Positions 1 through 8,500 of a stretch of DNA of 64,000 bases are shown here, piece after piece (within the stretch, counting starts at the first letter, position 1; each line of letters opens with the position of its first letter). The notes below the pieces were generated by a model. That model saw nothing but the letters and a program-made list of their open reading frames with translations. It had not been told where the DNA came from and ran no database searches. The stretch covers positions 1 to 64,000 of the forward strand of contig JACPFM010000162.1 of assembly GCA_016182965.1 (NCBI GenBank), written 5' to 3'. This stretch comes from Deltaproteobacteria bacterium. Its GTDB lineage: Bacteria > Myxococcota_A > Polyangia > Polyangiales > JADJMO01. A program made the position numbers and the translations under genes.

Positions 1-91
1 CCCGACAACGCCTGGAGCCGGAGCCGTGGAGAGGAGCCGAGCGACGCAGCCGGGCTGTCCCATCATGAGGCTTCAGCGGGCTTACGACGCC

Positions 92-130
92 GTCGGTGCC
101 CCGGGCTTCCAGCCCGGGGGCATTTAGGGA
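92..130. repeat. partial copy of a MITE-like terminal repeat
   Basis: The stretch reads GTCGGTGCCCCGGGCTTCC followed by AGCCCGGGGGCATTT. It matches the right terminal repeat of the element at 43141-43395 at most positions. The other end of this copy is not visible in the window, so it is either truncated by the window edge or degenerate. It lies just past the stop codon of the minus-strand deoA gene. Confidence 0.5.
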
Positions 131-191
131 CAGGCCCTAGACTCTGGACCAAGCGAAGACACAGCCCCGCCGCGCTTCAGCGAGCGAGGCG

Positions 192-1520
192 TCACGGGGC
201 GCTCGAACCGCTGCCGCGCAGGGCCTCGAACACCAGCGGGCCGCGCGCGACGCGCGCGTCGTCGATGCGGAACGCGGAAGCGACGCGCGCCGACACGCGC
301 GCGAACGACGCCTCGTCGGAGGCGTGCACGTCGATCAACGGATCGCCGGCGCGCACCTCGGTGCCCTTGGGCGCGCGCAGGACGAGGCCGACGGCGGGGT
401 CGACAGCCTGATCGGCGCGGGTGCGACCGGCGCCGAGCTCGACGCCCGCGTACCCGAGGGCGAGGGGATCGACGTCGACCACGAAGCCGGCGCGCGGCGC
501 GGTGATCGTCTGGACCACCTTGGCGCGGGGGAGGAGCGAGGTGTCGTCGACGACGCGCGGATCGCCGTGCTGCGCGGCGATGAGCTTGCGGAGCACCTCC
601 GCCGCGGCGCCGGTGTCGATCGCCTGCTGCGCGCGGCGGCGGCCGCCTTCGACGTCGGCTTCGACCTTGCCGAGGACCAGCATCTCGGCCGCGAGGTCGA
701 GGGTGAGCTCGAGGATGTCGCGCGGGCCGCCGCCGCGCAGGACGTCGATCGACTCGGCCGCCTCGAGGGCGTTTCCGATGGCGAAGCCGAGCGGGTGATC
801 CATGTCGGTGAGCAGCGCCGTGACGCCCTTGCCGCCGCGCGACGCCACGTCGACGAGCGACCGCGCGAGCGCGCGCGCGCGGTCGAGGTCCTTCATGAAG
901 GCGCCGCGGCCGACCTTCACGTCGAGCACCAGCGCGTCGATGCCCTCGGCGAGCTTCTTGGAGAGGATCGACGCGGTGATCAGCGGGATCGACTCCACCG
1001 TCGCGGTCACGTCGCGCAGCGCGTAGATGCGCTTGTCGGCGGGCGCGATCTCCTTGGTCTGGCCGATCAGGCAGGTGCCGATCTCGCGCACGATGCGGCG
1101 GAAGTCGGCGATCGAGAGGTCGACGCGGAAGCCCGGGATCGACTCGAGCTTGTCGAGCGTGCCGCCGGTGTGACCGAGGCCCCGACCGCTGACCATCGGC
1201 ACCGGGACGCCGCACGCCGCGACGATGGGGGCGAGCGGCAGCGAGATCTTGTCGCCGACGCCGCCGGTGGAGTGCTTGTCGACCTTCACGCCGGGGACGT
1301 CGGACAGGTCGAGGACGACGCCCGACCCGAGCATCGCGTCGGTCAGCTCGAGCGTTTCGCGCGGCTCGAGACCGCGGAGGAAGGTGGCCATCAGCCACGC
1401 GCTCATCTGGTAGTCGGCGAGCTCTCCCGAGATCAACGCCTGGATCAGGCGCTGGATCTCTCCAGGGTCGTGAGAGCCTCCGTCCCGCTTCTTCGCGATC
1501 AACTCGACCAGGGTCGCCAT
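192..1520 (-). CDS. deoA: thymidine/pyrimidine-nucleoside phosphorylase
   Basis: The 442-residue product belongs to the thymidine phosphorylase family, which cleaves thymidine (or uridine in the broader pyrimidine type) with phosphate to a free base and deoxyribose-1-phosphate in the cytosol. The phosphate-binding stretch KHSTGGVGDK is at residues 82-91 and the family signature SGRGLGHTGGTLDKLE at 111-126. Length fits the 430-440 residues usual for bacterial enzymes. The start is the first ATG, and 48 bp separate it from the divergently transcribed gpsA. Whether it is strictly deoA or the broader-specificity pdp type cannot be decided from sequence alone; the enzyme family is secure. Confidence 0.93.
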   Translation of the reverse strand: MATLVELIAKKRDGGSHDPGEIQRLIQALISGELADYQMSAWLMATFLRGLEPRETLELTDAMLGSGVVLDLSDVPGVKVDKHSTGGVGDKISLPLAPIVAACGVPVPMVSGRGLGHTGGTLDKLESIPGFRVDLSIADFRRIVREIGTCLIGQTKEIAPADKRIYALRDVTATVESIPLITASILSKKLAEGIDALVLDVKVGRGAFMKDLDRARALARSLVDVASRGGKGVTALLTDMDHPLGFAIGNALEAAESIDVLRGGGPRDILELTLDLAAEMLVLGKVEADVEGGRRRAQQAIDTGAAAEVLRKLIAAQHGDPRVVDDTSLLPRAKVVQTITAPRAGFVVDVDPLALGYAGVELGAGRTRADQAVDPAVGLVLRAPKGTEVRAGDPLIDVHASDEASFARVSARVASAFRIDDARVARGPLVFEALRGSGSSAP

Positions 1521-1568
1521 GGAGCGCGCAGCTTACCCGAGCCGGCGAAGAGCGATACCCTTCGATCC

Positions 1569-2570
1569 ATGTCGCACGCTGCGGTCATCGGGGCTGGTTC
1601 GTGGGGGACGGCGCTCTCGCGCGTCCTCGCGGACAAGGGGGAGACCGTCCGCCTCTGGGGTCGTGATCCGGGTCACACGGACGAGATCGAGCGCACGCGC
1701 CAGAACGCGCGCTATCTCCCGGGCGTCGAGCTCCCCGAGTCGGTCGAGGCGACGTCCGATCTCGATCGCGCGGTGCGCGGCGCGGATCTCGTGTTGCTGG
1801 TCATCCCCACGCACACGATTCGCGAGGTCGCCCGCAAGATCCGCACGATCGGCGTCGCGCCCGGCGCGCCGGTCGTCTGCGCCTCCAAGGGCATCGAGAA
1901 CGACACGCTCATGTTGATCAGCGAGGTCCTCGCGCAGGAGCTGCCCGAGGCGGCCGATCGGCTCGCGTACCTCTCCGGGCCTTCCTTCGCCAAGGAGGTC
2001 GTGCGCGGCCTGCCGGCCGCGGTGGTGATGGCCAGCAACGACGGCGCGCTCGCCGACGTCCTCCAACGCCGCTTCTCGAGCGAGCGCCTCCGCTGCTACG
2101 CGAACACCGACGTCGTGGGCGTGGAGATGGGCGGCGCGCTGAAGAACGTCATCGCCATCGCCGCCGGCGCCGTCGACGGCCTCGAGCTCGGCCACAACGC
2201 GCGCGCCGCGGTGATCACCCGCGGCCTCGCCGAGATCGCCCGCGCGGCGATGGTCAAGGGCGGAAGCGCGCTGACCATCGCCGGCCTCGCGGGCCTCGGC
2301 GACCTGGTCCTGACGTGCACCGGCGAGGCCTCGCGTAACCGCACGGTCGGCTACGAGATGGGCCGCGGCCGCACGCTCGACGACGTGCTCGGGAGCATGA
2401 ACCAGGTCGCCGAGGGCGTGCGCACCGCCAAGAGCGCCCGCGATCTCTCGATCAAGCTCGGGATCGACATGCCGATCAGCACCGAGGTCTACCGGGTCCT
2501 CTACGAGAACAAGCCGGTGAAGCAGGCGGTCTACGACCTGATGACGCGCACCCTCGTCCGCGAGTGGTGA
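1569..2570 (+). CDS. gpsA: NAD(P)+-dependent glycerol-3-phosphate dehydrogenase
   Basis: The 333-residue cytosolic enzyme reduces dihydroxyacetone phosphate to sn-glycerol-3-phosphate for phospholipid synthesis. The N-terminal Rossmann motif is GAGSWGTALS (residues 8-17). The conserved ASKGIE (K107), SGPSFAKE (136-143) and GGALKNV (K192) blocks carry the residues that bind substrate and cofactor in this family. The reading frame is open far upstream, but the alignment of GpsA proteins begins at the ATG chosen here. The stop codon is followed after 3 bp by a heptanucleotide array. Confidence 0.96.
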   Translation: MSHAAVIGAGSWGTALSRVLADKGETVRLWGRDPGHTDEIERTRQNARYLPGVELPESVEATSDLDRAVRGADLVLLVIPTHTIREVARKIRTIGVAPGAPVVCASKGIENDTLMLISEVLAQELPEAADRLAYLSGPSFAKEVVRGLPAAVVMASNDGALADVLQRRFSSERLRCYANTDVVGVEMGGALKNVIAIAAGAVDGLELGHNARAAVITRGLAEIARAAMVKGGSALTIAGLAGLGDLVLTCTGEASRNRTVGYEMGRGRTLDDVLGSMNQVAEGVRTAKSARDLSIKLGIDMPISTEVYRVLYENKPVKQAVYDLMTRTLVREW

Positions 2571-2573
2571 CGC

Positions 2574-2615
2574 GTCTAGAGTCTAGAGTCTAGAGTCTAG
2601 AGTCTAGAGTCTAGA
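2574..2615. repeat. heptanucleotide array, 6 x GTCTAGA
   Basis: Six perfect head-to-tail copies of GTCTAGA begin 3 bp after the gpsA stop codon. The same unit in inverse orientation (GACTCTA) occurs at 2947-2981, so the two arrays form the arms of a large inverted repeat around a palindromic element. Confidence 0.95.
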
Positions 2616-2667
2616 GGCGGGAACCTGACGCGGTCTCCTGAAACCGGAGTGCTTCGCTGGGACCTTT

Positions 2668-2760
2668 GCCCTCACCCCGACCCTCTCCCAGAGGTAGAGG
2701 GAGCGAGAAATCCCCGCAGTTCTCGGCCCTCTCCCTTCGGGAGAGGGCCTGGGTGAGGGC
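2668..2760. repeat. REP/MITE-like palindromic element
   Basis: Two arms starting GCCCTCACCC and ending GTGAGGGC are near-complementary over about 34 bp (2668-2701 against 2727-2760), with inner CCCTCTCCC/GGGAGAGGG stretches. A second copy of the same design is at 14985-15078. The transcript would fold into a long hairpin. Repeats of this type are common in GC-rich genomes; no coding capacity is seen. Confidence 0.8.
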
Positions 2761-2946
2761 CCGCTCTCGAGACCGCATCCTGCGTCGGACGGAGTTTTGG
2801 TGCAAAGCCAGTCTAGGTCCCCCGATCAGCGAGGTTCACTTGCTCCGACACAGGCGTTCCGGTGCCTCGCGCACGTCGGCTCGAAGCAGCTCGATCGGCG
2901 CCGCGTTTGCGCCGCGACACCGCTGGTCGCAGCGAGATGCGTCTCG

Positions 2947-2981
2947 GACTCTGGACTCTAGACTCTAGACTCTAGACTCTG
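2947..2981. repeat. heptanucleotide array, 5 x GACTCT(A/G)
   Basis: Five copies of GACTCTA or GACTCTG lie in inverse orientation to the array at 2574-2615. The last copy runs into the left end of the insertion sequence. The array resumes on the other side of that element at 5453-5466, which shows that the element landed inside the array. Confidence 0.9.
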
Positions 2982-5453
2982 ACATCCTGACACGCCTCGA
3001 TCGCAAAAGTGACCGCGCGCGGCCCACTTTCTACCTTGACACCTGATGCGCCAGCGTGCGGCGCGTCGGCCTCGGCGCGAGGCGAACGACGAGCCGTCGG
3101 TGGCCGTCGATGAATCGGAACTGGCGATCAGCAATGTCGCGTAGCGCGGAATCGAGGCGAGCGTGGGCCGTCGGCGGGAGTGGCAAGTCGAGCGTCACGT
3201 GCACGGCGTCGTCGTCGAAGCGGACGGTGCCTGGTGCGCGGACGATCGCATCGAGCGTGCGAGCGACGGCGTCGGCATCGTAGGGTGCATCGGTTGGCGC
3301 GAGTCCGTCGTGGAGCGCCGCGAGCAGCCAGCGCCGAGCGTTGTCGGTGGCGAGCTTCATCGGCTGCAGGAGGACTCGGTTCGTGGTGTCGAGCGTCGAC
3401 TTCTCGGCCGTCGGTTCGACGGAGACGCGGGGCACCTCGACGGGCGTGCGCTTGAGCTCTCGCTCGGCGAGCTCTCTCTCCAGGCTCGTCCGGAAGCGGT
3501 CGCGATCGATCTCCTTGCGACCGCGCCCGCCATCGGTCGCGCGCTCCTTCGCCAGCTCGGCCTCACGCTTTCGAAGGTCGGCGATCTCCTTCTTCAGTCT
3601 CGCGCGCGCGGGGTTGGCGATCAGCCGATCGTCTGGCGCGCGGGTCGCGCCGCCACGATCGACGAGACGATCGATGTGCGCGTGCGCCCGCGCGGCCTTG
3701 AACCCGTTCTCCTGCGCGCCGCGGCAACGACGCAGCAGCCGGACGGCCGCTTCGCCTTCGACGAGCGTCGTGAGGTTGGTCGCGATCGGCACGAGGTCGG
3801 CGCCGTCGCGCTCGACGAGCAGCCGCGCGTGGTGGCTGAGCTTCACGTGTCCCCACGCGACCTCGCCGACGCCGTCCTGCTTCGGCGCGATCGTCCCGAG
3901 GTCGGGCATCGTCACGGTGCTCGGCACATAGACGACGTACCCGAAGCCCTCGGCGTCGAGCGCTTGAAGCGCATCGAAGGCGAAGCCCCCGCGATCGAAG
4001 GCGAGCACGATGGGGCGTGCGTCGCCGAAGATCTCGCGCAGCTGTCTTGCCTCGGCGAGCACGTGACTGGAGAGGGCATCGCCCGCCCCGACGTGCCGGG
4101 CGCTCCACGTCCAGCCGCGCTCGTCGGTGACGAGGACGTCCGCGATGCCCTTGGTGGCAAGCCGACGCTTGCTGTCCCAGCCCTTGTCGATCGGCTCGTC
4201 GCCGGCGTACGGCTTGAAGTGTCCGTCGACTCCGAAGACGAGTCGCTCGGGCAGCTTAGCGGCGGCGATCGCACGCATCCACGCAGCCGAGAATGCGCTC
4301 GGATCGAACGTCGCGCGCATCTGCTGAATCGCACGGTGAAGTGTGCGCACGCTGGGGCTTCGCTCGACGCCGAGCACGACGCCGAGCGCGCGTGCGTCAC
4401 GCTCGTGCATCGACTCGAGCGAGGGGAAGCCAGCGCTCCAGGCAGCCATCATCGCGAACGTCACCGTCGTCGCGTCGTAGACCGCGGACTCGGGACGCGC
4501 GACACGCGAAGCGCTGAGCGCCTGCCGGACGCCGATCGCGGCGAGGGCGCCCACGACCAGCAGCAGCCCGGCGTAGCGCGTCGGATGCTCGGTCGGTCCG
4601 CTCGGCAGCGGCACGCCGGGCGCGAGCTCCTGCTCTTGCTCTCGCGACACCTCCTCCGCGAGCGCGGCCGGCTGCTCGGACGGCTCGTGGGAGCGCGGCT
4701 CTGCGCCGGCACCGCCCGCCAGCGGAGGCGCGGGCTCCGTCTCGGTCGACGGCGACCACTCGGCCTCGGCCTCGGAGCTGTCGTCGCCGACCTGGGCCGC
4801 CACCGCTTCAGCGGCCGACGCGGTGCCCGTCGACGAGGCGCTCTCCGCCGGCGCGCTCTCGACGGACACCGTCGGGGAGGCCGCGGTCTCGAGGCTTGCC
4901 TGCTCCGCGCGCCCAACTGCCAGCGCCGCAAGCTCGCGGTGCACGATCGACGGCGCGACCCCAAGCTCCTTGGCGAGCGCTCCCTGGCTCATGCCCTGCC
5001 CCTGCTTCTCCGCGAGCAACGCCCGCATGCGAGCCGTCATCGTGCGCGGTCGACCAGGCCGCCGCTCGCGCACGACCTCGGCGATCCCACCTGCCCGCAG
5101 GCGTGCCCGTACCTTGCACAGCAACCCGTGGCTCACGCCGCACAGCGAACGGATGTCCGCGTCCTTGACCTTCATTCGCAGCAGCGACGCGATCGCGACG
5201 TCGCGACCCACCCTGTCGCCGATCTCGAACGTGAGCACCGGCAAGCCGCGCATCCGAAGCTCGATCGTCCGACCGCTCTCGTGGCGCTCGATGACGGGAC
5301 GAATGGCCTCTTCGCGGAGCGCGGTAATCGGATCGGGAAGCACGGCGCATCCGATGCGGCGGCCGCGCCCGGCGTCACACGTTTTGAAAAAATTCGGTCG
5401 CCACGAAGTGCGATTTTCCGCGTGCAGCGTCGGGGCGTGTCAGGAGGTCAGAG
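2977..5453 (-). mobile_element. insertion sequence with 24-bp terminal inverted repeats
   Basis: The ends at 2977-3000 and 5430-5453 are inverted repeats matching at 22 of 24 positions, sharing CTCTGAC, TCCTGACACGCC and the closing CGA. They bracket one large transposase gene, giving an element of about 2.48 kb. Both flanks carry ACTCTAGA (2969-2976 and 5454-5461). This could be an 8-bp target duplication, but the element sits in a GACTCTA heptad array, so the flanking identity may just be array periodicity. The IS family is not assigned. Confidence 0.85.
3031..5343 (-). CDS. DDE-type transposase of the insertion sequence
   Basis: The 770-residue protein fills the insertion sequence. Residues about 45-140 hold two helix-turn-helix-like segments with a Gly-Arg-Pro-Arg hinge (RRPGRPRT), suited to binding the element ends. 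Residues about 145-260 are an Ala/Glu/Pro-rich linker. A catalytic core follows with candidate acidic residues D373 (in FGVDGHFKPY), D450 (in LAFDRGGF) and E545 (in GAQENGFK), and a coiled Lys/Glu-rich stretch near 590-640. The DDE assignment is inferred from motif context and from the terminal inverted repeats. It is longer than most bacterial transposases because of the N-terminal domains. The hydrophobic stretch near residue 265 is more likely the start of the core fold than a membrane span. Confidence 0.75.
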   Translation of the reverse strand: MLPDPITALREEAIRPVIERHESGRTIELRMRGLPVLTFEIGDRVGRDVAIASLLRMKVKDADIRSLCGVSHGLLCKVRARLRAGGIAEVVRERRPGRPRTMTARMRALLAEKQGQGMSQGALAKELGVAPSIVHRELAALAVGRAEQASLETAASPTVSVESAPAESASSTGTASAAEAVAAQVGDDSSEAEAEWSPSTETEPAPPLAGGAGAEPRSHEPSEQPAALAEEVSREQEQELAPGVPLPSGPTEHPTRYAGLLLVVGALAAIGVRQALSASRVARPESAVYDATTVTFAMMAAWSAGFPSLESMHERDARALGVVLGVERSPSVRTLHRAIQQMRATFDPSAFSAAWMRAIAAAKLPERLVFGVDGHFKPYAGDEPIDKGWDSKRRLATKGIADVLVTDERGWTWSARHVGAGDALSSHVLAEARQLREIFGDARPIVLAFDRGGFAFDALQALDAEGFGYVVYVPSTVTMPDLGTIAPKQDGVGEVAWGHVKLSHHARLLVERDGADLVPIATNLTTLVEGEAAVRLLRRCRGAQENGFKAARAHAHIDRLVDRGGATRAPDDRLIANPARARLKKEIADLRKREAELAKERATDGGRGRKEIDRDRFRTSLERELAERELKRTPVEVPRVSVEPTAEKSTLDTTNRVLLQPMKLATDNARRWLLAALHDGLAPTDAPYDADAVARTLDAIVRAPGTVRFDDDAVHVTLDLPLPPTAHARLDSALRDIADRQFRFIDGHRRLVVRLAPRPTRRTLAHQVSR

Positions 5454-5466
5454 ACTCTAGACTCTT
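5453..5466. repeat. resumed heptad array right of the IS
   Basis: GACTCTA and GACTCTT continue the array interrupted by the insertion sequence, in the same orientation as 2947-2981. Confidence 0.75.
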
Positions 5467-5474
5467 AACCGACA

Positions 5475-5517
5475 CAAAAAGGGCAGCGCCCCGATCGCGT
5501 TCCCGCGATCGAGGCGC
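5475..5517 (-). terminator. rho-independent terminator of the metalloprotease unit
   Basis: On the minus strand, a 14-bp stem with one mismatch (arms 5504-5517 and 5486-5499, 4-nt GGAA loop) is followed by a TTTTT run at 5480-5476. It starts 20 bp after the stop of the metalloprotease gene, and nothing else in the window looks as much like a classical terminator. Confidence 0.9.
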
Positions 5518-5536
5518 CGTCCGCCGTTCCCGACGA

Positions 5537-8500
5537 TCAGTGCATCATGAAGCGCAGATCGTGGGTGTACTGACGCATGACGTTGAAGATGCCGATGTAG
5601 CGGCGGTACGTCTGATGCGCCGCGCCGTCGCGCACCTCACCGACCTTCGCGCCGACCTCCCACTTCGGCTCGTGGGTGACCGGGTCGTAGACCGGCATGC
5701 CCTTCGTGTCGACCTGGACCTTGTACGCGCCAGCGAGCAGCTGGTTGGCGTGCATGACCATGCGGGCGCCGATGCCCCTCGGGCGGGTGAGGCCGTTGTC
5801 GACCTGCGTGCCCATGTCACGCGCGGCCCACAGCTGACCGCTGTCCGGCTCGTACATGTAGACCTTCTCGCTCTCGGCGAGCGAGAGCGCCTCGGGGCCA
5901 CCCTCGACCCAGACACGCATCGAGTTCCAGAGCGACATGTTGGCGCTCCGGCTGCCGTCGAGCTCGCCCGGGATCAACGGATGGCTGCCAGCACCGCCGT
6001 CGTCCAGCCCGAACCACATGGTGTAGAGCAGGGCCGGGACCTGGAGGCGGAAGCCGACGAGCGGATCGACGAGCGCCGGATCGGCGCCGGTGACCTTGTA
6101 GTCGGGCTCCCACAGCTTCGGGTAGAGGACCTGGCTGTTGCCGAACGAGTCCTTCTTCGCGGCACGATCGACGTACGGCGCGATCGCGTCGGTGTCGAAC
6201 GTGAGGATGTACGCCATGAGCCGGTCGTACGCGAGCGGCATCAGGGTGCGGAAGTTGAGGAGCATGTTCCGCCCGTCGACATACGTGTCACGCGAGTACA
6301 CGTGGATCGGGGGGAACTGCGCGGAGAGGGCCGCCACGGCGATGGGCTTCTCGGAGTAGGTGCCCTGACGCTCGTGGTAGGCGTGGTAGTGGAAGGAGCC
6401 ACCCTTCTCGGTGTTGAGGTCGTCGTCGATCCAGCGACCCTCGAGGATGCTGATCTTGAAGTCCTTGCCCGAATCCGGCGGCCAATCCGGGTACTCGAAG
6501 AGATCGACTTCCTGACCGGGGACGGCGGCCTTGACGCCGTAGCCACCGGGCTGCGGACGGAGCACGGCCTTCTCGATCGCCTCGAAGGCGCCGGTGAGCG
6601 CGAGGGCGTAGCCCTTGCCCCACTCGTCCGAGAGCATCGCCGGGTTCTCGCTCGGCTTCTTGCCCGGGTACATCGCGGCGTACTGCGCGAGCTTCGCGGT
6701 CGAGAGCCAGCCGATCGACTGCATGCGGGAGAAGTAACGACCCCACGCACGCTGGCCGGCCGACCAGGTGAACCAGCCGCGGCGACCACGACGGAAGTAG
6801 TCGAGGACGTAGCGGTACTCGTAGAGCTTCGCGACGTTGTCGGAGGCCTCGTAGATGTCGGCGCCCGCGTCGAAGCGGAGGTTGTGCGGGTAGTTCGCGT
6901 ACTCGTCGGTACCGAAGCGGTACGGCCAACGGATGCGGTTCGGACCCGCGGTCGCCCCGCCGGTCTTCCAGAACGGCGCTGCGTACTTCGCGTCGATGCC
7001 GTCGAGCGCGCCCGAGACCATCTCGCTGACGTGCGCGTGCTCCTTCGGAGCCGGGGCGCACACCTGACCGTTGATCGCCGCGTGCTGCTCGTAGTCCGTC
7101 TTCGGCTCGCGGCAGCGCGCGGGATCGTAGATGAACTTCTCGCTCTGCAGGATGCGGGCGAGCGTCGTGTAGTGCGTCGGCTGGACCACGTCGCCGCCGC
7201 CCATGGTGGCGTCGGTGCGCTTGACCATCCACTGCTCGTTGATCGGGCTGGCATGGATCGGCGCGATCTGCTTCGCAACGTTGCTCGACGCCGGGAGCAC
7301 CTCGACGGCGCCGCCGTAGATGAACTTCATCGCCGCCTTGTCGTAGGCGCCGAGGCCCACGAGGTCGGTGTTGAAGTCATACCCGTAGTCCATGATCGAC
7401 GAGTACGCGTACTCCTCGATGGACGGGTGGGTGGACGCGTTGGCGCCGAGCTCCTCGTTCGTCTCCGGATCGAGGTAGCGCGGACCGAGGCAGGTGTCGC
7501 TCTTCGGATCCGTGCGCGGACCCGTGCAAGCGGCCATCGCCTTGCCGTCGTTGGTGCGCAGCTTCCAGTAGTTCGGGTGGAAGTTCATGGAGTCCCACGA
7601 ACCCTGGAAGTTGTGGCGGAGCGCCATCGTGTGGCCGACCTCGTGCTCGGTCACCGCGCGATAGATGTGCGACCGCATCTCCTTGAAGAGAGCGAGCGCG
7701 CGCGCGTCCTTGTCGAGGTCCTTGTACTTGTCGAGGTACTTCTTGACGAGGCCCTCGATGTGCGGCGCGCTGAACTCGTTCGCGCCGAACATGCAGACGC
7801 CACGCCTCTCGAGCTCCGCGGCGACGCGGTCGTGGATGGCGTTCATCTCCATCGGACCGAGACCGCCGAACGGAGACGACAGCTTCGTCGACTCCTTCGC
7901 CGAAGCGTCGTCGGTCGCGAGCACGATGCCGTTGGCGAAGAGGTAGTCGCGGCTGCCGATCAGGAGCTCCTCGCTCTTGGTCCCGGCGAGCGCGTCGCTC
8001 TTGGCCTTCAGGTTCGCCTGCGCCTCGGCGAGACCGCCGAAGCCCTTGTCACCGCGCACGCCCTTGTCGGCGATGAGCGCCTGCACGGCGGCGAGGCGCT
8101 CGGCCGGCGTGGCCTTGTCGGAGACGACCGCGGCGCTGCCGAGGCCGGCGACGAACTGCTGCGGCTGCAGCGACCCGACGCGCTTGTCGATCTCGGACTG
8201 GCTCATGCCGAGCCCGCGGGACGCGCGCATCTTGCCGTTCAGGTAGTCGGCGTACGCGGCGTAGATGCCTTCCTTGCCGGTCGGCGTCGCGTCGCTCGAG
8301 AACTTGCCGAGATCGTTGGTGACGTACTTGCCGGAGACGAAGTCCTCGGCGGTGATGTCGCCGATCGCGACGCGAACCAGGTCGCGCGCCATCGTGGAGT
8401 AGCTGTCGAGGGCGGCGCCGTAGACGTACGCCGTCGACTGGACGACCTCGCCGGTGATCGGGTCCGCGCCGTTCGGGCCGTACCCGAGGGGCGCCGACTG

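Noticed and set aside
4560..4620. Membrane-anchored transposase or sensor
   Set aside because: The hydrophobic stretch lies at the start of the DDE-like core and is shared by soluble transposases of this style; no signal or second span supports a membrane protein.
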